Positions 7,584 through 15,900 of a DNA stretch of 64,000 nt are shown here, in pieces. Origin of the DNA: Bacillota bacterium (GTDB taxonomy: Bacteria; Bacillota; Clostridia; Christensenellales; UMGS416); NCBI GenBank assembly GCA_023421955.1, contig JAEZSE010000023.1, positions 62,001-126,000 on the forward strand, written 5' to 3'. The position numbers and the translations under genes were made by a program. A model generated the notes under the pieces. It saw only the letters and a program-made list of their open reading frames with translations, did not search any database and was not told the origin of the DNA. Numbering within the stretch: the stretch's first letter is position 1; each line of letters opens with the position of its first letter.

Positions 7584-9419
7584 TTGATCCGGCAAGACAT
7601 CAGAAACGTAGCCATCATCGCCCACGTCGACCACGGCAAAACCACACTGGTGGATGAAATGCTCAAGCAGGGCGGCGCATTCCGCGAAAACCAGGTGGTC
7701 GCCGAGCGCGTGATGGACAGCAACGATTTGGAGCGGGAGCGCGGCATCACGATCCTGGCCAAAAATACCTCGATCCATTATCAGGATGTGAAAATCAATA
7801 TCGTGGACACCCCTGGCCACGCCGACTTTGGCGGCGAGGTGGAGCGCGTGCTTAAAATGGTCAACGGCGTGCTGCTGCTGGTGGATGCCTTTGAGGGCCC
7901 CATGCCGCAGACGCGCTTCGTGCTGCAGAAGGCACTGGAGCTCAACCACCGCGTGATCATCGTGATCAACAAGATTGACCGTGAAGACGCGCGCCTCAAC
8001 GAAGTGGGCGACGAAGTGCTGGAGCTGCTGCTGGAGCTGGATGCCAACAGCGAGCAGTTGGACAGCCCGATCATTTATTGCTCGGCCAGAAAAGGTGTGG
8101 CATCGCTTTCGCCCAACGTGCCAGGCGGTAACCTGCAGCCGCTGTTTGATACCATTCTGAACTACATCCCCGCGCCGGAGGGCCCGGAGGCAGAGCCGCT
8201 GCAGATGCTGGTTTCCAGCATTGACTACAACGATTATGTGGGCCGCATCGCCATTGGGCGCATTGAACGCGGCGCCATTACAGTGGGCCAGGAGATTGCC
8301 GTGTGCAACTATCACCACGGTAAAGAGCCCTATAAAGCCAAGATCACTAATATGTATCAGTTTGAAGGCCTGAAGCGCACACCGGTTACAGAAGCCCAGG
8401 TGGGCGACATCGTGTGCATCTCTGGCATTGAGGGTGTGACCATCGGCGACACAATCTCCGACCCAATGAATGTGGAGGCGTTGCCCTTCGTAAAGATCAG
8501 CGAGCCAACGGTCGAGATGACATTCTCGGTCAACGACTCGCCCTTCGCCGGCCGGGAGGGCAAGTTTGTGACCACGCGGCACCTGCGGGCCCGTCTCTTC
8601 CGCGAGCTGCTGAAGGATGTGTCGCTGCGGGTGGAGGAAACGGAAACCACCGAAGCCTTCCGCGTGATGGGGCGCGGTGAAATGCACCTCTCCATACTCA
8701 TCGAGACAATGCGCCGAGAGGGTTTTGAATTTCAAGTGAGCACGCCCCGCGTGCTCTACCGCACCATCGACGGCGAGCTTTGCGAGCCCATCGAGCGGCT
8801 GGTCATCGACGTGCCGCAGGAGAGCGTGGGCGTGGTGATGGAGAAGATGGGCGCGCGCAAGGGCGAACTCCAGCACATGAACCCCCAGGGCGAGCGCATG
8901 CGCCTGGAGTTCCACATCCCAAGCCGTGGCCTGTTTGGTTACCGCAGCGACTTCATGACCGACACCAAGGGTGAGGGCATCCTCAATGCCATCTTCCACT
9001 CCTATGAGCCAGTGAAGGGAGAAATCCCCAAGCGGCAGACGGGTTCGCTGATCGCGTTTGAAGCCGGCGAGGCCACGACATACGGCATCTTCAACTCGCA
9101 GGACCGCGGCATGATGTTCATTGACCCCAACACGCCGGTCTATCCCGGCATGATCGTAGGCCTGAGCCCTAAGACCGAGGACATTGTGGTGAACGTGTGC
9201 AAGAAGAAGCACGTGACCAACATCCGTGCTGCCGGCTCCGATGAGGCGCTGCGGCTCACACCGCCCAGGCACCTGAGCCTGGAGGAATCGCTGGAGTTCC
9301 TCTCCGACGATGAGCTGCTGGAGGTGACACCAGTCACAACGCGCCTGAGGAAACGCGTACTGGATCATACAATGCGTATGCGCCTCAACGGCCAGAAAAA
9401 GGCCGCCCAACAACAATGA
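7584..9419 (+). CDS. typA: translational GTPase TypA/BipA
   Basis: The 611-aa product is full length for TypA. G1 AHVDHGKTTL, switch I RGITI, G3 DTPGHADFGGEVERVL, G4 NKID and G5 SAR are followed by EF-Tu-like domain II, EF-G-like domain III (FRVMGRGEMHLSILIE), domain V (LFGYRSDFMTDTKGEG) and the TypA-specific C-terminal domain. It is a ribosome-binding GTPase that aids 50S assembly and growth under stress. Translation starts at TTG 7584, eight bases after GGAGG. The YjbR-like gene overlaps its stop as ATGA, so the two are probably co-translated. A very long open frame on the opposite strand is a codon-bias shadow. Confidence 0.97.
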   Translation: MIRQDIRNVAIIAHVDHGKTTLVDEMLKQGGAFRENQVVAERVMDSNDLERERGITILAKNTSIHYQDVKINIVDTPGHADFGGEVERVLKMVNGVLLLVDAFEGPMPQTRFVLQKALELNHRVIIVINKIDREDARLNEVGDEVLELLLELDANSEQLDSPIIYCSARKGVASLSPNVPGGNLQPLFDTILNYIPAPEGPEAEPLQMLVSSIDYNDYVGRIAIGRIERGAITVGQEIAVCNYHHGKEPYKAKITNMYQFEGLKRTPVTEAQVGDIVCISGIEGVTIGDTISDPMNVEALPFVKISEPTVEMTFSVNDSPFAGREGKFVTTRHLRARLFRELLKDVSLRVEETETTEAFRVMGRGEMHLSILIETMRREGFEFQVSTPRVLYRTIDGELCEPIERLVIDVPQESVGVVMEKMGARKGELQHMNPQGERMRLEFHIPSRGLFGYRSDFMTDTKGEGILNAIFHSYEPVKGEIPKRQTGSLIAFEAGEATTYGIFNSQDRGMMFIDPNTPVYPGMIVGLSPKTEDIVVNVCKKKHVTNIRAAGSDEALRLTPPRHLSLEESLEFLSDDELLEVTPVTTRLRKRVLDHTMRMRLNGQKKAAQQQ

Positions 9420-9820
9420 CCACCGATGAGATAATCGAACATATCCATAAAAAAAAGGGAAGCCAAATGGTCTTCCCTTTTGGCTATCTGCCGGTCTGCT
9501 TCAAGGTGTGCAACCGGTTGTTTGCGGAGCTTTACCCCAAGGAGGACGGCCGCAAGATCACACTGCGGTGCGATCCGATATTGGCCGAGGCCTGGCGGCA
9601 GCAATACCCCGGCGGTGTGATCCCCGGCTACCACTGCCCCGAGCGGCAGCGGAGGTATAAAAACACCGTCTTGCTGGATATGGGCCTGGCTGATGAAATG
9701 ATTCGAATCATGATTGACCATTCCTATGACGAGGCAGTCAAGCGCCTGAAGAAATCTGATCGGGATGCACTGGACTGCCTTGATCAAGAGACTGGAGAAG
9801 AACATGCAACAAACTTATGA
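9416..9820 (+). CDS. MmcQ/YjbR family protein
   Basis: A 134-aa protein matching the YjbR (CyaY-like fold) family: FPFGYLPVCFKVCNRLFAELYP, LRCDPILAEAWRQQYPGGVIPGYHCP and a C-terminal MIDHSYDEAVKRL helix. Members are small, putatively DNA-binding proteins of unclear role. The ATGA overlap with typA and the 17-base overlap with the following acetyltransferase gene place it inside one operon. A terminator-like hairpin (9453-9481) lies inside its first codons, an odd position that could limit read-through from typA. Confidence 0.8.
   Translation: MTTDEIIEHIHKKKGSQMVFPFGYLPVCFKVCNRLFAELYPKEDGRKITLRCDPILAEAWRQQYPGGVIPGYHCPERQRRYKNTVLLDMGLADEMIRIMIDHSYDEAVKRLKKSDRDALDCLDQETGEEHATNL
9453..9481 (+). 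terminator. terminator-like hairpin inside the YjbR-like gene
   Basis: A perfect 10-bp stem (9453-9462 / 9472-9481) with a 9-base loop and A-run/T-run ends sits about 40 bases after the typA stop codon. It may be a leaky terminator or simply codon chance; the four-T tail is short. Confidence 0.35.
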
Positions 9821-10355
9821 AACCGAGCGCTTGCTGTTGATGCCGCTGGATGGAACTTGGGCCATTCCGGTGCTGCACTATCTCGAACACAACCGGGAGT
9901 TCCTTTGCCCGTGGGAGCCGGTAAAGCCGGAAGGGTTCTACACCGTGGAATACCAGGCCGCCATACTTGACAAAGAACTTGACATGATGGAACGCGGCAT
10001 ACTTGTTAAGTGGTGGATCATAAAAAAGGATAATCCAGACCAGCTGATCGGCATGATTGCCTTCAACAACATTGTGCGGGGGGCGTTCCAGTCCTGCCAC
10101 CTGGGCTACCGGCTGGACGAACGGGAGATCAACCAAGGCTACATGACCGAAGCGCTCCGCAAGGCCATTGAAGTCTCATTTGAGGAGCACAAGCTGCACC
10201 GTATCGAGGCCAACATCATGCCGCGCAACGCTCGCTCAATGCGCGTGGTGCAGAAGCTTGGGTTTGTTGAGGAAGGATTGGCGAAGAAGTATCTGAAGAT
10301 CAACGGCGTCTGGGAAGACCACATCCACATGGTGCTGTTCAACGATAAGGTGTAG
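9804..10355 (+). CDS. GNAT family N-acetyltransferase (RimJ/RimL-like)
   Basis: A 183-aa acetyltransferase of the ribosomal-protein type: TERLLLMPLDGTWA at the start, IGMIAFNNIVRGAFQSCHLGYRLDEREINQGYMTEALRKAIEVSF (the acetyl-CoA binding segment with Q/R-x-x-G-like QGYMTEA) and HRIEANIMPRNARSMRVVQKLGFVEEGLAKKYLKINGVWEDHIHM at the C terminus. It would transfer acetyl from acetyl-CoA to an alpha-amine of a protein or small molecule. ATG 9804 has GGAGAAG upstream and overlaps the end of the YjbR-like gene, suggesting translational coupling. Confidence 0.9.
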   Translation: MQQTYETERLLLMPLDGTWAIPVLHYLEHNREFLCPWEPVKPEGFYTVEYQAAILDKELDMMERGILVKWWIIKKDNPDQLIGMIAFNNIVRGAFQSCHLGYRLDEREINQGYMTEALRKAIEVSFEEHKLHRIEANIMPRNARSMRVVQKLGFVEEGLAKKYLKINGVWEDHIHMVLFNDKV

Positions 10356-10452
10356 GCGATAGGCGACATCACATTACCGTCGCTTCTTGTGCGCAGAGTA
10401 ATCCCGGTCACGGATCGCATACATCGCTGGAGGTATGATCTCATATAGACAG

Positions 10453-10467
10453 CAGGATAATATCCTG
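10453..10467. promoter_or_regulatory. palindrome upstream of VOC gene
   Basis: A perfect palindrome (7-bp arms around one A) lies 24 bases before the start codon of the following gene. It could be an operator; no regulator is linked. Confidence 0.3.
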
Positions 10468-10490
10468 AATCTAAGCAAGGAGTGAGCAGC

Positions 10491-10919
10491 ATGGCAATCC
10501 TTCCATATATCAATTTCAACGGCAATTGCCGCGAAGCGGTGAATTACTACACCGAAGTGTTCGGGGTGGAAAAACCCAAGTTTATGTTGTACGGCGACAT
10601 GCCCACGGATCCGGAATTTCCGATGAGCGATGATGCAAAGAAACTTGTGATGCACACGAACCTGATGATCCAGGGCACAATGGTAATGTTTTCCGATGTG
10701 CCGCCAGGGACGCCCTTTGTAGCCGGCAACAATATTGCGCTGACCGTGGTCAGTTCAGACATGGAAGAAATCAAGAGGCTGTATGACAGGTTGAAAGAGG
10801 GTGGCGAGGTGCAGATGGAGTTGCAGGAGACCTTCTGGAGCAAAAGTTACGGTTATGTGGTGGACAAATACGGTATCGGCTGGCAACTGAGCCATGACGG
10901 CAGCGAATCCATCAAGTAA
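10491..10919 (+). CDS. VOC family protein, PhnB-like
   Basis: A 142-aa protein of the PhnB/3-demethylubiquinone-9 3-methyltransferase-like branch of the VOC superfamily: ILPYINFNGNCREAVNYYTEVFG, MHTNLMIQGTMVMFSDVPPG, and the closing TFWSKSYGYVVDKYGIGWQLS, where W and G positions are family marks. The biochemical role of these dimeric proteins is largely unknown. ATG 10491 follows AAGGAG at proper distance; GTG 10482 falls inside the ribosome site. It ends at a strong terminator shared with the convergent methylase-like gene. Confidence 0.85.
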   Translation: MAILPYINFNGNCREAVNYYTEVFGVEKPKFMLYGDMPTDPEFPMSDDAKKLVMHTNLMIQGTMVMFSDVPPGTPFVAGNNIALTVVSSDMEEIKRLYDRLKEGGEVQMELQETFWSKSYGYVVDKYGIGWQLSHDGSESIK

Positions 10920-10936
10920 CGCTCAATAGCATAAAG

Positions 10937-10965
10937 AAGGCGCGGAGAATCCGCGCCTTTTTGTT
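10937..10965. terminator. bidirectional terminator
   Basis: A 10-bp GC-rich stem (10937-10946 / 10950-10959) with a GAA loop and TTTTTGTTT tail ends the VOC gene; the A-rich left flank also serves the minus-strand gene ending at 10972. Confidence 0.85.
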
Positions 10966-10971
10966 TCTTGA

Positions 10972-12201
10972 TCAATCAATAATATAAAACCATTGCTCCC
11001 CGCTGGCATCCACCAGATGTATGCAGGGTTTGCCGAACCCATCTCCCACCGGCAACTGCTTGGCAAGGTTCGGTTGCTGCCGTGTGCGCATGGCCCAGCT
11101 GTTCACGGTGAATACACCGTCGGCATATCGCCCGGCAGCCCAATACTCCAACGACCCCAGCCCATCCTCCAGCAGTGTGCCGGCGCTTTTCGGATGGCTG
11201 GCGCTGCGGTGGTAAAGTTCAAGAAATGCCATGCCATCGGCCAATGAAGCGGCAGCCTCCGGTTGAATGTCCGACTGCCCGCAGCTGCCCAACAACTCAA
11301 TGTTTTGCGCCCCAGCCAGCAAGAGCCTCCGGCGGGCAAGCAATCGCTCAGATGGGTGGCTGCCCACCGCAAGCACCCTGCGGCCCAAAGTCTGGGTGGC
11401 TGCAGCCACAGTGGCGCCTCCGCAGCTGAGATCCAGCACCATATGGCCGGGCGCTGTGGACGCGGCGATCATACGGCTAAGCAGTGCCTCTGGCCGCTGG
11501 CCCTCCCACCCGGTGCGCTCCTCATCGCGGGCTGAAATCTCCGGGATGTCGCTCCACACATCACCGATGCTCACCAGATCGTCTTCATAATATCGGTATA
11601 CCTTCCCCCGCGCTTCCTGGGTGTAGTAGGCGCGGCCTCCTTCCTCCTCGCGGCGCATGTGGCTTTTCAACCTGCCACGGGCGCGGCCTGCGGCGCTGGC
11701 GTTGAAATAGGCCTTCTTGCCCTTGCGGTAAAGAAAAATGGTCTGATGAGATCGGGTGAACCGACCCTGGGGCTTGAGGCCCGCCGGTTGAGCCCAAATA
11801 ATCTCGTTGAGGAAGTTGGAACGGCCAAACACCTCATCCAGCAGCAGACGCACCCGCGCCGACTCGGCTTGGCCGGAAAAGGCATAGAGCACACCGGTCT
11901 CGGTGAGCAAGCCATGGGAGATCCGAAAATCCTCCGCGAGCCGGGAAAGGGATTCTTCCACGCCGTCATTTCTGATAGAATGGACGGGTATAGCCAGAGA
12001 ACTGCGACCAGTCATCCAGTCGTCCGCGCCAGCCTTCCACAGAAAACGATCCTTCAAGCCCACAGGCCTGTCTGCCACGGCCATCTGCACCGGGCCGGGC
12101 AATACATCCCCGCCGCACACAATAGGGCCAGGGTAAAACCGGTGGCCCTCCCCCGCCTTGCCAAACCGCTCGACCGCACAACGCACAGGCGTCAACGCCA
12201 T
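10972..12201 (-). CDS. DNA N-methyltransferase-like protein with degenerate catalytic motifs
   Basis: The 409-aa protein aligns by eye with site-specific adenine/cytosine-N4 methyltransferases of the N6_N4_Mtase fold: LLLDEVFGRSNFLNEIIWAQPAG, FTRSHQTIFLYRKG, DDLVSIGDVWSDIP, GWEGQRPEALLSRMI and VLDLSCGGATVAAATQTLGRRVLAV follow the family order. The catalytic DPPY/F site reads ADRPV, the SAM-binding FxGxG is SCGGA, and the acidic residue of motif II is missing (AVGSHPSE). It may therefore bind but not methylate DNA. ATG 12201 has GGAGGG upstream. No restriction gene is near. It is divergent from a cysteine-cluster gene 30 bases away. Confidence 0.75.
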   Translation of the reverse strand: MALTPVRCAVERFGKAGEGHRFYPGPIVCGGDVLPGPVQMAVADRPVGLKDRFLWKAGADDWMTGRSSLAIPVHSIRNDGVEESLSRLAEDFRISHGLLTETGVLYAFSGQAESARVRLLLDEVFGRSNFLNEIIWAQPAGLKPQGRFTRSHQTIFLYRKGKKAYFNASAAGRARGRLKSHMRREEEGGRAYYTQEARGKVYRYYEDDLVSIGDVWSDIPEISARDEERTGWEGQRPEALLSRMIAASTAPGHMVLDLSCGGATVAAATQTLGRRVLAVGSHPSERLLARRRLLLAGAQNIELLGSCGQSDIQPEAAASLADGMAFLELYHRSASHPKSAGTLLEDGLGSLEYWAAGRYADGVFTVNSWAMRTRQQPNLAKQLPVGDGFGKPCIHLVDASGEQWFYIID

Positions 12202-12231
12202 ACTACAACCCTCCATGGAAAGGATGTCGGC

Positions 12232-12732
12232 ATGGGCAATCCCACAACAGAACATTATCGTGAACTATATCGTCTGCTGGAAACGGAGACGCCTCTCCGG
12301 TTTGATTGCGGCAGGCTTTGCCGCGCGGCATGCTGCCAGGTGTCGCCGGAGCTGCCGGGGATGTTTCTCTTTCCCGGCGAGGAGGCGCTGTTTGAGAGCC
12401 TGACCGGGTTCACCCTATCCGTTGCGGAACTGCCCGGATACGGCGGGGTGCGGCTGCTCTCCTGCGAGGGAGCATGTGACCGTTTGCAACAGCCCCTCTC
12501 CTGCAGGGTGTTTCCACTGGCACCGTTAGTGCGCGGTGAATCCGTATCCATTCGCCTGGACCCACGAGGCCGCGCAGTGTGCCCATTGTGCCTGCAAAGC
12601 GAAAGCGGGCTCTCATTGGGATTCAGAGCGGCTGTCACGGAAGCTTTTTGCCTGCTTTGGAAAACCAAGGCGGGCAAAGCTTTTTTGGCTGCGCTATCGG
12701 CGCACCTGGATGACTTTTCCAAGCCTTTGTAA
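12232..12732 (+). CDS. cysteine-cluster protein (YkgJ-like)
   Basis: A 166-aa soluble protein with a clustered cysteine motif DCGRLCRAACC near the N terminus, then GMFLFPGEEALFE, LLSCEGACDR, LSCRVFPLAPLV and CPLC. The pattern CxxxCxxxCC plus CRxFPL is like putative zinc- or iron-sulfur-chelating proteins of the YkgJ type; the exact role is unknown. The start ATG 12232 follows AAAGGA; reading frame upstream is open but belongs to the shadow of the divergent methylase-like gene. The 30-base gap to that gene suggests a shared control region. Confidence 0.75.
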   Translation: MGNPTTEHYRELYRLLETETPLRFDCGRLCRAACCQVSPELPGMFLFPGEEALFESLTGFTLSVAELPGYGGVRLLSCEGACDRLQQPLSCRVFPLAPLVRGESVSIRLDPRGRAVCPLCLQSESGLSLGFRAAVTEAFCLLWKTKAGKAFLAALSAHLDDFSKPL

Positions 12733-12848
12733 CCAAGTGTAGCGAAACCACTATCCAAATGCAAGGGGATGAAGTGTTATCAGTCCGGATTGCCCGCAGC
12801 AATCTGCCAATCGTACTGTTGATCACATGAATTTTACCCTTTCCGGGT

Positions 12849-12877
12849 TTTATCTTGATACACAAATATGGTAAAAT
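12849..12877 (+). promoter_or_regulatory. possible promoter of the dehydratase-activase gene
   Basis: TTTATC (12849-12854) and TAAAAT (12872-12877) with a 17-base spacer stand 31 bases before the start; the -35 box is poor. The remainder of the gap from 12733 shows nothing clear. Confidence 0.35.
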
Positions 12878-12907
12878 GATTCGAATACAGACATTACAGT
12901 GATCAAA

Positions 12908-15900
12908 ATGAAAACGTACCATTCTCTCGGGCTGGATATCGGCTCTACCACGATTAAAGTTGCCATTTTGGATCAAAACGGCAGCCTTGTTTTTTCACGC
13001 TACCGCCGGCACCATGCCGACACCCGCAACACGCTACGGGAGCTCCTTTCGGAAGCGCAAAGCGCATTTCCCACACAAATCATCCGCGCTTGTGTGACCG
13101 GCTCCGGCGGTATCACACTTGCCGCACAACTGGCCATCCCATTTCGCCAGGAAGTGATCGCCAGCACCGAGGCGGTGCGCCGCTTGGTGCCCGGTGTGGA
13201 TGTGGCGGTGGAGCTCGGCGGTGAAGACGCGAAGATCACCTATTTCTCCGGTACAGTCGAGCAGCGCATGAATGGTATCTGCGCTGGCGGCACCGGCAGC
13301 TTTTTGGACCAGATGGCCGCGCTGCTGAACACCGATACCAAGGGTTTGGACGCCCTTGCAGCCGGTGCGAAAACAGTCTATCCGATCGCATCCCGTTGCG
13401 GCGTGTTTGCCAAGTCCGATGTGCAGTCGCTGATCAATGAGGGCGCCACCAGGGCGGATATCGCCGCCTCGGTGTTCCAATCGGTGGTTAACCAGACCAT
13501 CAGCGGCCTGGCCTGTGGCAAGCCTATTCGTGGACGGATCGCCTTTTTAGGTGGTCCACTCCATTTTTTGCCCACATTGCGAGCCCGGTTTGAGACTTCA
13601 CTGCGCAGCCATGGCAACACATTTGCCCACCCAAGCGATTCCCACCTGTTTGCAGCGATCGGAGCCGCTTACCTATCCGGCGCAGAGAAGCCTGCACACA
13701 TTAGTGAGTTGCTTGCCCGGTTTGTAGGTCTTAACGGCGTACAGGCCCACGAGGCAGACCGCATGGCCCCGTTGTTTGCCAACAGGGAGCAGTATGACGA
13801 CTTCCTCGCCAGGCATCGGAAGGCGACTGTGCAGCGCGCTACGCTGGCAGAATACGAGGGCGACTGCTTCCTCGGAATCGACGCCGGCTCCACTACAACG
13901 AAACTGGCGCTCATCAGCACCGGCGGAGCGTTGCTCCACTCCCGCTATGGCAGCAACCGGGGGCGGCCACTGGACTTATTGGTGGGTTATCTGAGGGAAC
14001 TGTACAGCCTGCTGCCGGAGAAGGCTCGCATCGCCAACGCCTGCGTGACTGGTTATGGCGAGGGGCTCATCAAAGCAGCACTTGCTGTTGATATCGGCGA
14101 AATCGAAACGGTAGCCCACGCAAAGGCTGCTGCCCGGTTCTGCCCTGAAGTGGACATGATTCTGGACATCGGCGGCCAGGACATGAAGTTCCTGCGCGTG
14201 CGAAATGGGGCCATAGACAGCATCCTGCTCAACGAGGCCTGCTCCTCCGGCTGCGGCTCCTTCCTGGAAACCTTTGCCGGCGGACTGGAGCTGTCAGCAG
14301 AGCAATTCGGGCAGGAAGCTCTATTCGGCAAGCACCCGATTGATTTGGGATCCCGCTGCACGGTGTTTATGAACTCCCGCGTGAAGCAGGCGCAGAAGGA
14401 AGGCGCAGGTGTAGACGATATCTCTGCCGGCCTTGCCTATTCGGTCGTGAAGAACGCATTGATGAAGGTAATCAAGCTCCGAAGCCCCGATGAGCTGGGC
14501 AGCCACCCTGTGGTGCAGGGCGGCACCTTCCTTAATGACGCTGTACTGCGTGCTTTCGAGCAGATTGCCGGTGTGGATGCCATACGGCCCGACATCGCCG
14601 GGCTCATGGGAGCATACGGCGCGGCTCTCATCGCGCAAGAGCGCCATGAGGCAGGGCAAGTGTCCACACTGGCCGATGCAGAAGCATTGGATGGGTTTGC
14701 CTGCAAAACCAGCCACACCCGTTGCGGATGCTGTGGCAATAATTGCTTACTGACCGTCAACCGCTTCCCCAGCGGGGGCAGGTTTATCTCTGGCAACCGC
14801 TGCGAACGGGGCCTTGGGCTGGGCACCGGCAAATCAGACCTGCCAAACCTTTTTGCCTGGAAGTTTGACCGGGTTTTCGGTTATCAATCACTGCCAGCTG
14901 ATACTGCCCCCAGAGGCGTGATTGGCATTCCCAGGGTGTTGAACCTCTATGAGAATTATCCATTCTGGCACACGCTGCTCACCGATCTGGGGTTTTCAGT
15001 GCTGCTGTCGCCTCCCTCAGACAAGGCGCTTTACGAGCGAGGCATGGAGTCCATCCCTTCGGAATCGGCCTGTTACCCAGCTAAATTGGCACACGGTCAC
15101 ATCATGAAGCTGATTGACGCCGGTGTCAAAGTCATCCTCTACCCCAGCGTGGCTTATGAGAAGCGGGAAGACACTGGAGCCGGAAACTGCTTCAACTGCC
15201 CCATCGTCACTTCCTACACTGAAAATATCCGCAACAATGTGGATGAGCTCCGCCAGCCTGGCATCCGGTTTTTAAACCCCTTCCTGTCGCTGAATGGCAA
15301 GAGGGGTCTGGCAGTCAGGCTGACGTTAGTTTTCCAGCCTTTCGGCGTGGGGATCCATGAAGTCCGGCGGGCAGTCGACCGCGCCTGGGCTGAGCAGGAG
15401 CGCTACCGCAGTGATGTGCGGGCTAAGGGTGAGGAAACACTGCAATACCTGGAACGCACCGGTAAAACAGGCATTGTGCTGGCAGGGCGGCCTTATCACA
15501 TCGATCCGGAGATCAACCACGGCATCCCGGAACTGCTTTGTAGCTATGGCTACGCCGTGCTCAGCGAAGACTCCGTCGCCCATCTTGGGCGCATTGCGCG
15601 GCCTTTGCAGGTGGTGGATCAATGGGCCTACCACACACGGCTCTATGCCGCCGCCAGCTTTGCCGGCACGCAGGCAAACCTGGAGCTGGTGCAGCTCAAT
15701 TCCTTTGGCTGCGGGCTGGATGCCATCACCGTGGACGAGGTGCAGCGCATCACACACAGCCACGGCAAGGTTTTCACGGTGCTCAAGATCGATGAAATCA
15801 ACAACCTGGGCAATGTGCGAATCCGCCTGCGTTCGCTGCAAGCCGCCATTGCCGAGCGGGCACGGCGTGGAGTGCTCCCAACCGCGCCTGTAGCCTTGGC

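Noticed and set aside
7476..9416. 646-codon open frame on the minus strand, antisense to typA
   Set aside because: It mirrors typA codon by codon, is rich in His/Gln/Leu typical of antisense of GC-rich genes, has no ribosome site and crosses the typA promoter.
11659..12231. upstream extension of the cysteine-cluster gene
   Set aside because: The extension is antisense to the methylase-like gene; the conserved part and the ribosome site begin at 12232.
10972..12732. restriction-modification system
   Set aside because: No endonuclease or specificity gene is present and the methylase catalytic site is not intact.
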